A DNA stretch of 64,000 nt from Pseudomonas xionganensis (GCF_009763245.1 NZ_WKJZ01000001.1:2248941-2312940); one strand, 5' to 3'. Numbered from the stretch's first letter, positions 49,722 to 58,692 are shown. The notes: generated from the sequence alone by a model not told the origin. Numbers and translations: made by a program.

Positions 49722-49747
49722 GGTGGATGTAAAAAGCGACATCCACC
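49722..49747. repeat. REP-like inverted repeat between cobQ and cobU
   Basis: GGTGGATGT pairs with ACATCCACC around AAAAAGCG, followed by CTACGG. It is the same element as near 1442-1467 (opposite orientation) and 3942-3967, and sits in the only sizeable gap of the cob operon core. Confidence 0.75.
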
Positions 49748-49768
49748 CTACGGGGGACAAGGTGACCT

Positions 49769-50290
49769 ATGCATGAACTGATTCTCGGCGGTGCCCGCTC
49801 CGGGAAAAGCCGGCTGGCCGAGCGCCTGGCGGTCGAATCCGGTCTGGCGGTGACCTATATCGCCACCAGCCAGGCGCTGGATGGCGAGATGCAGGCGCGC
49901 ATTCAGCATCACCGCGCGCGGCGTCCGGCGGCCTGGGGCCTGGTGGAAGAACCCCTGGCCCTGGCCCATACGCTGCGCGAGCTGGCCGGTGCGGACACGT
50001 GCCTGCTGGTCGATTGCCTGACCCTGTGGCTGACCAATCTGCTGATGCTGGACGACCCGAATCGCCTGAATGAGGAGCGTGAGGCGCTGCTCGACTGCCT
50101 GCCCGGCTTGCCGGGGCGAATTATTCTGGTCAGCAATGAAACCGGCCTGGGCGTGGTGCCTCTGGGTGAGCTGACCCGTCGTTATGTGGACGAGGCCGGC
50201 TGGCTGCACCAGGCCCTGGCCGAGCGTTGTGAGCGGGTGATTTTTACCGTGGCGGGCTTGCCCATGCTGCTCAAGGGGCCGGCGCTATGA
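49769..50290 (+). CDS. cobU: Adenosylcobinamide kinase / adenosylcobinamide-phosphate guanylyltransferase
   Basis: Bifunctional enzyme of 173 aa (CobP in older Pseudomonas naming) that activates cobinamide as its GDP derivative. The P-loop is [18 protein letters not shown] at the N-terminus, then [14 protein letters not shown], the guanylylated-His region [25 protein letters not shown] and [18 protein letters not shown] precedes the ATG. It overlaps cobT by 4 nt. Confidence 0.96.
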   Translation: MHELILGGARSGKSRLAERLAVESGLAVTYIATSQALDGEMQARIQHHRARRPAAWGLVEEPLALAHTLRELAGADTCLLVDCLTLWLTNLLMLDDPNRLNEEREALLDCLPGLPGRIILVSNETGLGVVPLGELTRRYVDEAGWLHQALAERCERVIFTVAGLPMLLKGPAL

Positions 50291-51342
50291 ATGCGTTGTG
50301 GTGGCAGGCGCCCTGCCAGGCGCCGGATCAGGCAGCTATGCAGCAGGCCCGTGAGCGTCAGCAGCAGCTGACCAAGCCGGCGGGCTCCTTGGGTCAGTTG
50401 GAGCAGCTGGCCATCCAGTTGGCGGGATTGCAAGGCACCTCTCGACCCAGTCTGGAGCGCCTGGCGATCAGTATCTTTGCCGGCGACCACGGCGTGGTGG
50501 CAGAGGGCGTGTCGGCCTTTCCCCAGGCGGTCACCGGGCAGATGCTGGGCAATTTCGTCGCCGGTGGCGCCGCCATCAGCGTGCTGGCGCGGCAACTGGG
50601 CGCCAGCCTTGAGGTGATCGACCTGGGCCTGGCCGTGCCGATGGGGCCGCTGCCCGGGGTGCGTCATCTGCATCTGGGGCCGGGTACCGCCAACTTCTGC
50701 CAGGCCCCGGCCATGAGTCCCGAGCAGCTGCAACTGGCTCTGGGCGCTGGCCGCGACAGCCTGCTGCGCGCGGCCGAGCAGGGCGCCCAGCTGTTTATCG
50801 GCGGCGAGATGGGCATCGGCAATACCACGGCGGCCACGGCCCTGGGCTGCTGGCTGCTGGATTGCCCGGTGGCTGCGCTGGTCGGCTCCGGCACCGGCCT
50901 GGATCAGACCGCGCTGGCGCACAAGACCGTGGTGATCGAGCGCGCCCTGGCCCGGCATGGCCCGGCCCTGACCGATGCCCAGGCGGCGCTGCGTTATCTG
51001 GGCGGCTTCGAGATCGCCGCCCTGGTCGGCGCCTACCTGGCTGCGGCCCAGCGCGGTATCCCGGCCCTGGTGGATGGCTTTATCTGCAGCGTCGCGGCCC
51101 TGCTGGCGGTGCGCCTGAATCCGGCCTGCCGCGACTGGCTGCTGTTTGCCCATTGCGGTGCCGAGCCCGGCCATCGCCATGTGCTGGCGGCCCTGCAGGC
51201 CGAGCCGCTGCTGCAGCTGGGCCTGCGCCTGGGTGAGGGCAGTGGCGCGGCCCTGGCCGTGCCGCTGCTGCAACTGGCCTGCCGCCTGCACAATGAGATG
51301 GCCACCTTCGCCGAGGCGGCGGTGACGGGGCGGGCGCCATGA
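50287..51342 (+). CDS. cobT: Nicotinate-nucleotide-dimethylbenzimidazole phosphoribosyltransferase
   Basis: Activates DMB as alpha-ribazole phosphate. The 351-aa protein has [46 protein letters not shown], the C-terminal [13 protein letters not shown] and the catalytic Glu in [11 protein letters not shown]. It uses the product of BluB encoded upstream. It overlaps cobC by 4 nt. Confidence 0.96.
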   Translation: MNALWWQAPCQAPDQAAMQQARERQQQLTKPAGSLGQLEQLAIQLAGLQGTSRPSLERLAISIFAGDHGVVAEGVSAFPQAVTGQMLGNFVAGGAAISVLARQLGASLEVIDLGLAVPMGPLPGVRHLHLGPGTANFCQAPAMSPEQLQLALGAGRDSLLRAAEQGAQLFIGGEMGIGNTTAATALGCWLLDCPVAALVGSGTGLDQTALAHKTVVIERALARHGPALTDAQAALRYLGGFEIAALVGAYLAAAQRGIPALVDGFICSVAALLAVRLNPACRDWLLFAHCGAEPGHRHVLAALQAEPLLQLGLRLGEGSGAALAVPLLQLACRLHNEMATFAEAAVTGRAP

Positions 51343-51914
51343 CGGTCTATCTGGAACTGCTCCGGCATGGCGAAACCGAGCAGGGCGCTGGCCTGCGTGG
51401 CAGCCTGGACGATGCCCTGACCGCAGCCGGCTGGAGCCAGTTGCGCGCCGCAGTGCTTGATGCCGGCCCCTGGGATCGGCTGATCAGCTCGCCCTTGCAG
51501 CGCTGCGCGCGTTTTGCCGAGGAGCTTGCGGCGCAGCGGGACCTACCTCTGCACCTGGAGGCGGATCTTCAGGAACTGCATTTTGGCGAGTGGGAAGGGC
51601 GCAGCTCGGCCTCGCTGATGCAGACCGATGCCGAGGCCCTGGGCCGTTTCTGGAGCGATCCCTACGCCTTTACCCCGCCGGCGGGCGAGCCGTTGCTGCA
51701 GTTTGAAGCCCGGGTATGGGCCGCCGTGCGCCGCCTGCGCGAGCAGTATGCTGGCCAGCGCCTGCTGCTGATTACCCATGGGGGGGTGATGCGCCTGCTG
51801 CTGGCCCGGGCCCGGGGCCTGCCGCGCAGTGGCCTGCTGCAGGTCAATGTGGCCCATGCCCAGCGTTTTCAGCTGGCCCTTGATGCCGAAGATCAACTGT
51901 GGGAGCGCTATTGA
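51339..51914 (+). CDS. cobC: Alpha-ribazole phosphatase (histidine phosphatase family)
   Basis: Removes phosphate from alpha-ribazole phosphate (or from cobalamin phosphate). The 191-aa protein has the LLRHGETE catalytic His motif, [27 protein letters not shown] and [13 protein letters not shown] with the second catalytic His. The broad histidine-phosphatase fold is assigned to B12 by position between cobT and cobS. Confidence 0.92.
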   Translation: MTVYLELLRHGETEQGAGLRGSLDDALTAAGWSQLRAAVLDAGPWDRLISSPLQRCARFAEELAAQRDLPLHLEADLQELHFGEWEGRSSASLMQTDAEALGRFWSDPYAFTPPAGEPLLQFEARVWAAVRRLREQYAGQRLLLITHGGVMRLLLARARGLPRSGLLQVNVAHAQRFQLALDAEDQLWERY

Positions 51915-52648
51915 TGAGCTTCTGGATCGCCCTGCAGTTTCTTACCCGCCTGCCAATCCGCCTGGCGCAGCTGCCCACACCCGAGCAGAACGGTCGCTCG
52001 CTGCTGCACTACCCCCTGGTGGGGCTGCTGATAGGCGTATCGCTCTGGGCGGCGCAAGCCCTGCTAGCCGGCGCTCCGACGCTGCTGCAGGCGGCCCTGC
52101 TGCTGACGCTCTGGGTCGCCATCAGCGGCGGCCTGCATCTGGACGGCCTGGCCGACAGCGCCGATGCCTGGCTTGGCGGCTTCGGTGATCGCGAACGCAC
52201 CCTGGCGATCATGCAGGACCCGCGCAGCGGGCCGATTGCCGTCATCGTGCTGGTGTTGTTGCTGCTGCTCAAATTTACCGCCCTGGCGGCCCTGCTGCAG
52301 ACCCAAACCCCCTGGTTGCTGCTGTTGGCCCCTTGGCTGGGGCGTAGCCTGTTGCCACTGCTGTTTATCAGCACGCCCTATGTGCGCCCCGGTGGCCTGG
52401 GCCAGGCCCTGAGTGAGCATGCGCCACGTCAGCAGCTGCCCTGGCTGCTGGCCGGCCATGCCGTTTTGATGCTGCTGGTGGCCGGCAAGGCGGCGCTGCT
52501 GGCCCTGCTGGTGGCGGCAGTGCTGTTCTGGGGCCTGCGCCGGCTGATGCTGGCCCGCCTGGGCGGCACCACCGGCGACACGGCCGGGGCACTGCTGGAA
52601 ATCACCGAATGCGGGGTACTGGTTGCCCTGGCGCTCCATGCCAGTTAA
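51914..52648 (+). CDS. cobS: Adenosylcobinamide-GDP ribazoletransferase (cobalamin synthase)
   Basis: Membrane enzyme joining the nucleotide loop (CobV in older Pseudomonas naming), 244 aa. FWIALQFLTRLPI opens the protein, followed by the metal-binding GGLHLDGLADSADAWLGG and IMQDPRSGPIAVIVLV, both diagnostic. Five to six helices follow. The ATG overlaps the cobC stop (TGATG). It is the last enzyme of the B12 pathway in the cluster. Confidence 0.95.
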   Translation: MSFWIALQFLTRLPIRLAQLPTPEQNGRSLLHYPLVGLLIGVSLWAAQALLAGAPTLLQAALLLTLWVAISGGLHLDGLADSADAWLGGFGDRERTLAIMQDPRSGPIAVIVLVLLLLLKFTALAALLQTQTPWLLLLAPWLGRSLLPLLFISTPYVRPGGLGQALSEHAPRQQLPWLLAGHAVLMLLVAGKAALLALLVAAVLFWGLRRLMLARLGGTTGDTAGALLEITECGVLVALALHAS

Positions 52649-52721
52649 CCGATGGTCGTCTGTTAGCCGAGCTTGACTGCTGTCAGGCTGGGCCCGAGGC
52701 ATTATCAAGAGGGTGTAAAGG

Positions 52722-53930
52722 ATGAAAACACTGGCACGCAGCAGCCTCTGGTTGTTGCTGGGCGGCTCGCTGATCCTGGCGCTGTCCCTGGGGATTCGCC
52801 ATGGCTTCGGCCTGTTTCTGCCGCCCATGAGCAGCGAGTTTGGCTGGGGCCGCGAGGTGTTCGCCTTCGCCATTGCCCTGCAGAACCTGATCTGGGGTCT
52901 GACTCAGCCCTTTACCGGTGCCCTGGCCGACCGCTTCGGCGCCAAGCGCACGGTGCTGGTGGGCGGGGTGCTGTATGCCATCGGCCTGGCCTGCATGAGC
53001 CTGGCCGACTCGCCCTTGAGCCTGTCCCTGAGCGCCGGGTTACTGATCGGTATGGGTTTGTCCGGCACCTCCTTCTCGGTGATTCTCGGGGCGGTGGGGC
53101 GCGCCGTGCCGATGGAGAAACGCAGCCTGGCCATGGGGATTGCGGCGGCGGCCGGCTCCTTCGGCCAGTTCGCCATGCTGCCCGGTACCCTGGGCCTGAT
53201 CAGCTGGCTGGGCTGGTCCGCCGCCTTGCTCGCCCTGGGCCTGCTGGTGGCGCTGATCCTGCCCCTGGCGGCGATGATCGAGGATCGCCCACTGGCCAAG
53301 CAGGAAGGCGAGCAGAGCCTGAGCGAGGCGCTGCGCGAGGCCTGCGGTCATTCCGGTTTCTGGCTGCTGGCCCTGGGCTTTTTCGTCTGCGGCTTTCAGG
53401 TGGTGTTTATCGGCGTACACCTGCCGGCCTATCTGGTCGATCAGCACCTGCCAGCACTGGTGGGCACCACGGTGCTGGCCCTGGTCGGGTTGTTCAATAT
53501 CTTCGGCACCTATATCGCCGGCTGGCTCGGTGGGCGCATGTCCAAACCGCGTCTGCTCTGCGCCCTGTACCTGACCCGGGCGGTGGTGATCCTGGCCTTT
53601 ATCAGCCTGCCGCTGACGACCTGGAGTGCCTATGCCTTTGGTATCGCCATGGGCCTGCTGTGGCTGTCCACCGTGCCCTTGACCAACGGCACGGTGGCCA
53701 CCCTGTTTGGCGTGCGCAACCTGTCCATGCTCGGCGGCATCGTCTTTCTCTTCCACCAACTGGGGGCCTTTCTCGGCGGATGGCTGGGCGGTTATCTGTT
53801 CGATCGCACCGGCAGCTATGATCTGGTCTGGCAGATCGCCGTGCTGCTCAGCCTGCTGGCTGCGGCCTTGAACTGGCCGGTGCGCGAGCAGCCGGTGGCG
53901 CGACTGCGCGAACAGGAGGTAACGGCATGA
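52722..53930 (+). CDS. MFS transporter next to cobalamin cluster
   Basis: A 402-aa major-facilitator protein with 12 helices. Motif A-like GALADRFGAKRTVLVGG follows helix 2, and the opening FGLFLPPMSSEFGWGRE resembles the oxalate/formate and monocarboxylate branch. An MFS gene occupies the same place after cobS in P. aeruginosa, so the link to B12 may be real, but the substrate is unknown. It starts 73 nt after cobS with AGAGGG upstream. Its stop overlaps a 41-codon gene. Confidence 0.8.
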   Translation: MKTLARSSLWLLLGGSLILALSLGIRHGFGLFLPPMSSEFGWGREVFAFAIALQNLIWGLTQPFTGALADRFGAKRTVLVGGVLYAIGLACMSLADSPLSLSLSAGLLIGMGLSGTSFSVILGAVGRAVPMEKRSLAMGIAAAAGSFGQFAMLPGTLGLISWLGWSAALLALGLLVALILPLAAMIEDRPLAKQEGEQSLSEALREACGHSGFWLLALGFFVCGFQVVFIGVHLPAYLVDQHLPALVGTTVLALVGLFNIFGTYIAGWLGGRMSKPRLLCALYLTRAVVILAFISLPLTTWSAYAFGIAMGLLWLSTVPLTNGTVATLFGVRNLSMLGGIVFLFHQLGAFLGGWLGGYLFDRTGSYDLVWQIAVLLSLLAAALNWPVREQPVARLREQEVTA

Positions 53931-54052
53931 TCCGTGAACATTATCTGAGTGCCCTGGGGGCACTGCTGGGGCTGCTCAGTCTGGGCCTGCTGTGGTGGGC
54001 CTGGCGCCAGAGCGGGCTGGCCTTTATGCAGCTGGGCATGGGGGTGTGCTGA
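53927..54052 (+). CDS. 41-aa single-pass membrane miniprotein
   Basis: A short open frame (MIREHYLSALGALLGLLSLG start, ending GLAFMQLGMGVC) with an ATG overlapping the MFS stop (ATGA) and an excellent AGGAGG 7 nt upstream, so it is very likely translated. One helix (about residues 8-26) is followed by WWAWRQSG and a hydrophobic tail ending in Cys. I recognise no family. The overlap suggests it works with the MFS protein as a small subunit or modulator. Confidence 0.6.
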   Translation: MIREHYLSALGALLGLLSLGLLWWAWRQSGLAFMQLGMGVC

Positions 54053-54149
54053 GCAGCATTTGCGGGCATGAAATTTTGTTACCAGGCGAAAATTGCTGCC
54101 CCAAGGTTCGGCGAGTAGCCTGAATGCTTAAATCATTGAGGTGTCTGCC

Positions 54150-54698
54150 ATGCTGCGTCCCCTGGTGCTGATTGCCGCTCTTCTGGCTGTGTCCATCTCC
54201 GCATTGGCCGAGCAATGCCCGCCACTGCTGCAGGGCGAATTAACCAAGCTGCGTAGCCAGGAAACCATCGACCTGTGCCAGACCTATGCCGGCAAGCCAC
54301 TGGTGGTGGTCAATACCGCCAGCTTCTGCGGCTTCACCCCGCAGTTCAAAGGCCTGGAAGCCCTGTACCAGCGCTACAAGGGCCAGGGCCTGGAAGTATT
54401 GGGTGTGCCGTCCGACGATTTTCGCCAGGAAGCGGACAGCAGCGAGGAAACCGCCAAGGTCTGCTATGTCAATTACGGGGTGACCTTCAATATGAGTGAA
54501 CCCCAGCGCATCACCGGCGCCGAGGCCATCCCGCTGTTTCGCGAGCTGGCGGCGCAGAGCCGGGCGCCACGCTGGAACTTCAACAAGTATGTGGTCGATG
54601 CCCAGGGCAGGGTGGTGGCCAGTTTTTCCAGCCAAACCGCGCCGGACGATCCGGCATTGCTGGCAGCGGTAGAGCAGGCCATCGCCAGCCAGAACTAG
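54150..54698 (+). CDS. Periplasmic glutathione peroxidase-like thiol peroxidase
   Basis: A 182-aa thioredoxin-fold peroxidase with a cleavable signal peptide ([20 protein letters not shown]). The peroxidatic Cys60 is in [19 protein letters not shown], encoded by an ordinary Cys codon and not selenocysteine; the Trp-Asn pair is in [11 protein letters not shown]. The usual Gln motif is replaced by [15 protein letters not shown]. Its periplasmic location makes a thioredoxin-like or glutathione reductant uncertain. GAGG lies 8 nt before the ATG at 54150. Confidence 0.88.
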   Translation: MLRPLVLIAALLAVSISALAEQCPPLLQGELTKLRSQETIDLCQTYAGKPLVVVNTASFCGFTPQFKGLEALYQRYKGQGLEVLGVPSDDFRQEADSSEETAKVCYVNYGVTFNMSEPQRITGAEAIPLFRELAAQSRAPRWNFNKYVVDAQGRVVASFSSQTAPDDPALLAAVEQAIASQN

Positions 54699-54794
54699 CT
54701 GCTGGTTAGCCCGGCTCACCCATCTGGGCGATGGGCCCACCCGTATCACCTCCTTAGACTGTGCGCACGCCGGACGCGGTTACCCGGCGTGCCA

Positions 54795-54813
54795 AACAAG
54801 AAAAATAAGGAGG
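54795..54813 (+). promoter_or_regulatory. A-rich Hfq/Crc-type motif overlapping the lipase ribosome site
   Basis: AACAAGAA (54795-54802) and AAAAATAA (54801-54808) both match AANAANAA, the catabolite-repression target recognised by Hfq with Crc in Pseudomonas. They run into AAGGAGG (54807-54813) of the lipase gene. Confidence 0.5.
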
Positions 54814-54819
54814 CACCCC

Positions 54820-55746
54820 ATGCGTCGCGTTATCTGTTCTGCTCTGGCCGCTGCGGCCCTGGTTGGCGCCGTCGAGGCCCAAGCCACTTACACCAAGACC
54901 AAGTACCCGATCGTGCTGGTGCACGGGGTCACCGGTTTCAACACCATTGGTGGGCTGGTCAATTACTTCCACACCATTCCCTGGAACCTGGAACGCGATG
55001 GCGCCAAGGTCTATGTGGCCAGCGTTTCGGCACTGAATGACAGCGAGCAACGCGGCGCCTCCCTGGCTCAACAGATCGTGCCCTGGGCCGGCGCCAATGG
55101 TGGCAAGGTCAACCTGATCGGCCATAGCCAGGGTTCGCCAACCTCTCGCGTCGCTGCGTCCCTGCGCCCCGACCTGGTGGCCTCGGTGACTTCGGTCAAC
55201 GGCGTGAACAAGGGCTCCAAGGTGGCTGATGTGCTGCGTGGCATCATTCCGGTGGGTGGCCTGATCGAAGGTGGGGTCAATGCCCTGGCCAATGCCCTGG
55301 GCTCGGTGATCAACCTGCTTTCGGGCAGCAGCAATCCGCAAAGCGGCATCGATGCGCTGAAAACCCTGACCACCCCTGGCACTGCCGCACTTAACGGTCG
55401 TCACCCCTGGGGCGTGAATACCAGCAGCTACTGCGCCAAATCCACCGAAGTGCACAACGTGCGTGGGCACAGCATCCGCTACTTCTCCTGGACGGGTAAT
55501 ACCTCCTATACCAACGTCTTCGATGCGGTGGATCCTTTCCTGGCCATTACCGGGCTGGTGTTCGGCAGCGAGAAGAACGACGGCCTGGTTGGCGTCTGCT
55601 CCACCTACCTGGGTCAGGTAATCGGTGATAGCTACAACATGAACCATGTGGATGCCATCAACCACCTGTTCGGCATTCGCGGCTGGAGCGATCCGGTCAC
55701 CCTGTACCGCCAGCATGCCAACCGTCTGAAGAACAAGGGCATTTAA
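54820..55746 (+). CDS. lip: Secreted triacylglycerol lipase (family I.1/I.2)
   Basis: Extracellular lipase of 308 aa. Signal peptide MRRVICSALAAAALVGAVEAQA directs Sec export, then type II secretion is expected. PIVLVHGVTGF holds the oxyanion residue, the nucleophile is Ser103 in GHSQGSP, the catalytic Asp is in KNDGLVG and the His in MNHVDAIN. Two cysteines (SYCAKS and VGVCST) match the conserved disulfide. AAGGAGG precedes the ATG. The dedicated foldase gene follows after a 15-bp hairpin. Confidence 0.95.
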   Translation: MRRVICSALAAAALVGAVEAQATYTKTKYPIVLVHGVTGFNTIGGLVNYFHTIPWNLERDGAKVYVASVSALNDSEQRGASLAQQIVPWAGANGGKVNLIGHSQGSPTSRVAASLRPDLVASVTSVNGVNKGSKVADVLRGIIPVGGLIEGGVNALANALGSVINLLSGSSNPQSGIDALKTLTTPGTAALNGRHPWGVNTSSYCAKSTEVHNVRGHSIRYFSWTGNTSYTNVFDAVDPFLAITGLVFGSEKNDGLVGVCSTYLGQVIGDSYNMNHVDAINHLFGIRGWSDPVTLYRQHANRLKNKGI

Positions 55747-55756
55747 TCCTGAAGTT

Positions 55757-55818
55757 GCGGGCTGTCTGGCGTCTGTTTACGTGCAACAGATCGTAAACAG
55801 ACGCCAAGGGCGGCCCGC
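55757..55818 (+). promoter_or_regulatory. Large hairpin between lipase and foldase genes
   Basis: TGGCGTCTGTTTACG (55767-55781) pairs perfectly with CGTAAACAGACGCCA (55792-55806) around a 10-nt loop; GCGGGC (55757-55762) and GCCCGC (55813-55818) extend the stem across an internal loop. No T run follows, suggesting mRNA 3'-end protection or partial termination that would set the lipase-to-foldase ratio. Confidence 0.6.
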
Positions 55819-55833
55819 TTTGGAGTTGTCTCT

Positions 55834-56904
55834 ATGCCATTCCCCGCTCGACATCTGTTTGTCCTGGCCCTGGCGGTGATCGCCGCCACGGGTCTGACCC
55901 TCTACTGGCAATGGCCGGAACCTGTAAAGCAGGCTCCGGCCATTGGCGTTTCAGCCAAGCCTGCCCAGCCGCCTGGCGGTATCCCAACCCCGCTGCTGGT
56001 GGCGCCGCAACCTGAGCCCGGCAAGACCACTGCAGCCCAACTGCCCACCCTGCAGGGCACCGAAGTGGACGGTGAGCTGCGCGCCGACAGCGCCGGCAAT
56101 CTGCACCTGAGTCTGGCGGTGCGTGACTATATGGATTACTTCCTGAGCGCCGCCGATCACTCCGGACTGGATGCGGCAGTGCAGGCCATGCTCGATGATG
56201 CCCGTGGGCGTCTGCAGGAGCCTGCGCTGGGCCAGTTTATGAATCTGCTGGGCGACTACATGGACTACAAGCGCGCCAGCATGGCCATGCTCGAACGGCC
56301 GCTCAGCGCGCGCCAGCAGACGAATCCGGCGGGCCAGCTGCAGGCTCTGCAACAAGCGTTCAATGAGATGGCGCAGTTGCGCCGTCAGCATTTCTCCAAC
56401 GTGGCGGTGGAAGCGCTGTTCGGCACCGAAGAAGCCTATTCGCGCTATACCCTGGACAACCTGGCCCTGATGACGCGTGAAGATCTGACTGACGAGGCCA
56501 AGGCCCTGGCCCAGCAGCGCTTGCGCGAGCAGCTGCCCGAGGCCATGCGCCTGAGTGAAGAACGCCAGGCCCAGGCCATCGAGCAGCAGACGCAAACTGA
56601 GCGCCTGTGGCAAGAGGGCGCCAGCGAAGAGCAGGTGCGTCAGTTCCTCGCCTTGACCTATGATGCGCCCACGGTCGAGCGCCTGCTCGATGAGCGCCGT
56701 AGCGAGCAGGCCTGGCAGCAACGCTATGCCCAGTATCAGCAGGAGCTGGCCGGCTTGCAGGCCAATGGTCTGAGCCAGGCTGACCGCGCACGTGAGCAGC
56801 AGCGTCTGCGTCAGCGTTTGTTCAGCAATGATGATTTACACCGGGTGGAAACCTATGACGCTATTGCCGCCAAACAGCAGGACGATCAGTCGCCAGATTT
56901 GTAA
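55834..56904 (+). CDS. lif: Lipase-specific foldase (Lif)
   Basis: Inner-membrane-anchored periplasmic chaperone for the lipase, 356 aa. One N-terminal anchor (LFVLALAVIAATGLTLYW), a Pro/Ala-rich linker to about residue 65, then a long alpha-helical body. The conserved motif near residue 96 reads VRDYMDYFLSAADHSG, which departs from the usual RxxFDY(F/C)LSAxGE at the Phe (Met here) and the terminal Gly-Glu (Asp-His here). Paralogue drift or a distinct lipase partner could explain that. Confidence 0.9.
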   Translation: MPFPARHLFVLALAVIAATGLTLYWQWPEPVKQAPAIGVSAKPAQPPGGIPTPLLVAPQPEPGKTTAAQLPTLQGTEVDGELRADSAGNLHLSLAVRDYMDYFLSAADHSGLDAAVQAMLDDARGRLQEPALGQFMNLLGDYMDYKRASMAMLERPLSARQQTNPAGQLQALQQAFNEMAQLRRQHFSNVAVEALFGTEEAYSRYTLDNLALMTREDLTDEAKALAQQRLREQLPEAMRLSEERQAQAIEQQTQTERLWQEGASEEQVRQFLALTYDAPTVERLLDERRSEQAWQQRYAQYQQELAGLQANGLSQADRAREQQRLRQRLFSNDDLHRVETYDAIAAKQQDDQSPDL

Positions 56905-56916
56905 GGCGGGGAGGGT

Positions 56917-58692
56917 ATGAGCCTGGAGCAGGAAGAGCGCCTGCTGCTGGCTCAGCAAAGCCGCGGCTTCGCCCGCCTGTGTTTTGTCCCGGCGCTGGAG
57001 GCGGGGTTCGCCGAACACCGTGTGCAGCGCATCCGCCGGCGTCTGTTGTTGATTGTCAGCACCGCGATTGTCTTTCAGCTGGTCTATCTGCTGCTTGATC
57101 TGTTGCTGCTGCCGGTGACCGTAAGCCTGCTGCTGGCACCGCTACGCCTGCTGGCCATTACCATGACCCTGTTGGCCTATCTCTACTGCCGTCGTCCGCA
57201 GAGCCCGGCGCGCTCCACCCAGGCTGTCTATGCCCTGGCCTACAGCCTGAATGCCGTGGCGGTGGTGCTGATCATCCATATCTGCTGGAGCCTGGGCATG
57301 CCCATGCCCTACGACGGTCTGTTTCTGGTGCTGCTGTTTGGTTATGTGCTGCTGGGGGTTTCCTTTCGCACCGTGGTGGTCAGTTCCTGGGGGTTCTGCA
57401 GCCTCTTTCTGTTGCTTGGTCTGGTGCTGCAAGGTTTCAGCGCGCCGCTGGCGTATCAGGCGCTTTTTCTGTTTTGCGCCAACCTGATTGGCAGCGTCGG
57501 CGCCTATATGCAGGAGCACGGCCAGCGCGGTGCCTGGCTTAACCTGCGTCTGCTGGATCTGGCCCGGCAACGCGCCGAGGCCGACGATGCACGCAAGCTG
57601 CGCCTGCTGGCCGCGGCCAGTCACGATCTGCGCCAGCCGCTCAATGCCATGGGGCTGTATGCCCAGCATCTGCTGGAGCAGGGTCAGGAGCCGGCCATTC
57701 AGCGTATCAGCAGCCGTCTGGCCACCTCGGTGGAGCAGCTCAGCCGGCTGTTGCAGTCGCTGTTCGACTACACCCGCTTGACCCTGCCCGGTGGCGTCGA
57801 GGCCAAGCCCGAGGCCTTTGCCTTGCGCCCGCTGCTGCAGCGGCTGTGCGACGAGACCCGTGCAGAGGCACTGACCCAGGGTGTGCAGTTGCAACTTGAA
57901 AGCCATGAGTGCTGGGTGCGCAGCGATCCGTTGCTGCTCGAACGCATGTTGCGCAACCTATTGGCCAACGCCCTGCGCCACGCTCAGGCCCAGCGGGTCT
58001 GGATCAAGGCCAGCCTTAAGCAGAACGAGCTGCTGCTGGAAGTGGGCGATGATGGTCGCGGCCTGAGCGAGCAGGAGCAGGGCCAGGTATTCGAGGAGTT
58101 CCAGCAGCTGGACAACCCCGGGCGCAATGCCGAGCGGGGCCTGGGCCTGGGCCTGGCCATCGTGCGTCAGCTGGCGCAACTGCTCGATCACGACCTGCAG
58201 CTGCATTCCAGTCCGGGGCAAGGCGCGCGGTTTCAGTTGCGCCTGCCGCTGGCCGAGGCGGGTGAGTGGCAGGCGCCGGCAGCACCTGTGGCCAGGCTGC
58301 AGGGGCGCGTTGTGCTGCTCGAAGACGACAGTGCCGGGCGTGATGCCCTGGGCGCCTTGCTGCGCCGCTGGGGGTGTGAAGTGTGGGCCTGCGCCGATCT
58401 GCAGCAGGCCCTGGCTTGTCTGGACGAGGCGCAACCGCACCTGTTGATCAGTGATTACCGCCTGGCGGCCAAGGAAGATGGCTTGCGTGCCATCGAGTGC
58501 CTGCGCGAGGCAGCCGGCAGCATGTTACCGGCCTTGTTGATCACCGCCGATATCAGTCCGCAGTTGCAGGAGCGCTGCATTCCCGCCCATGTCACCCTGC
58601 TTGGCAAGCCGTTGTTGCCGGCGCGCCTGCGTCAGGCCCTGGTGGTATTGTTGCCGGCCCTCAAAGCAAACCGCGCTGGCGCGCCACACTGA
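56917..58692 (+). CDS. Hybrid sensor histidine kinase/response regulator
   Basis: A 591-aa membrane kinase. About six helices at residues 45-210 form an input module without a periplasmic domain. HisKA has the phospho-His in AASHDLRQPLNAMGLYAQHL near residue 236, the HATPase has MLRNLLANALRHAQ and GDDGRGLSEQ and GLGLGLAIVRQLA, and a C-terminal receiver has its Asp in HLLISDYRLAAKE near 512. Its 3' end overlaps the convergent NarL-type regulator by 32 bp, a likely cognate partner. It lies 12 nt after lif. The ribosome site (GGGGAGGGT) is unusually close to the ATG. Confidence 0.88.
   Translation: MSLEQEERLLLAQQSRGFARLCFVPALEAGFAEHRVQRIRRRLLLIVSTAIVFQLVYLLLDLLLLPVTVSLLLAPLRLLAITMTLLAYLYCRRPQSPARSTQAVYALAYSLNAVAVVLIIHICWSLGMPMPYDGLFLVLLFGYVLLGVSFRTVVVSSWGFCSLFLLLGLVLQGFSAPLAYQALFLFCANLIGSVGAYMQEHGQRGAWLNLRLLDLARQRAEADDARKLRLLAAASHDLRQPLNAMGLYAQHLLEQGQEPAIQRISSRLATSVEQLSRLLQSLFDYTRLTLPGGVEAKPEAFALRPLLQRLCDETRAEALTQGVQLQLESHECWVRSDPLLLERMLRNLLANALRHAQAQRVWIKASLKQNELLLEVGDDGRGLSEQEQGQVFEEFQQLDNPGRNAERGLGLGLAIVRQLAQLLDHDLQLHSSPGQGARFQLRLPLAEAGEWQAPAAPVARLQGRVVLLEDDSAGRDALGALLRRWGCEVWACADLQQALACLDEAQPHLLISDYRLAAKEDGLRAIECLREAAGSMLPALLITADISPQLQERCIPAHVTLLGKPLLPARLRQALVVLLPALKANRAGAPH

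Noticed and set aside
52649-52721. Separate promoter for the MFS gene
   Set aside because: A TTGACT is present but no -10 box lies at acceptable spacing; readthrough from the cob operon is simpler.
54150-54698. Selenocysteine in the glutathione peroxidase
   Set aside because: The peroxidatic residue is encoded by an ordinary Cys codon (tgc) and no in-frame TGA is present.
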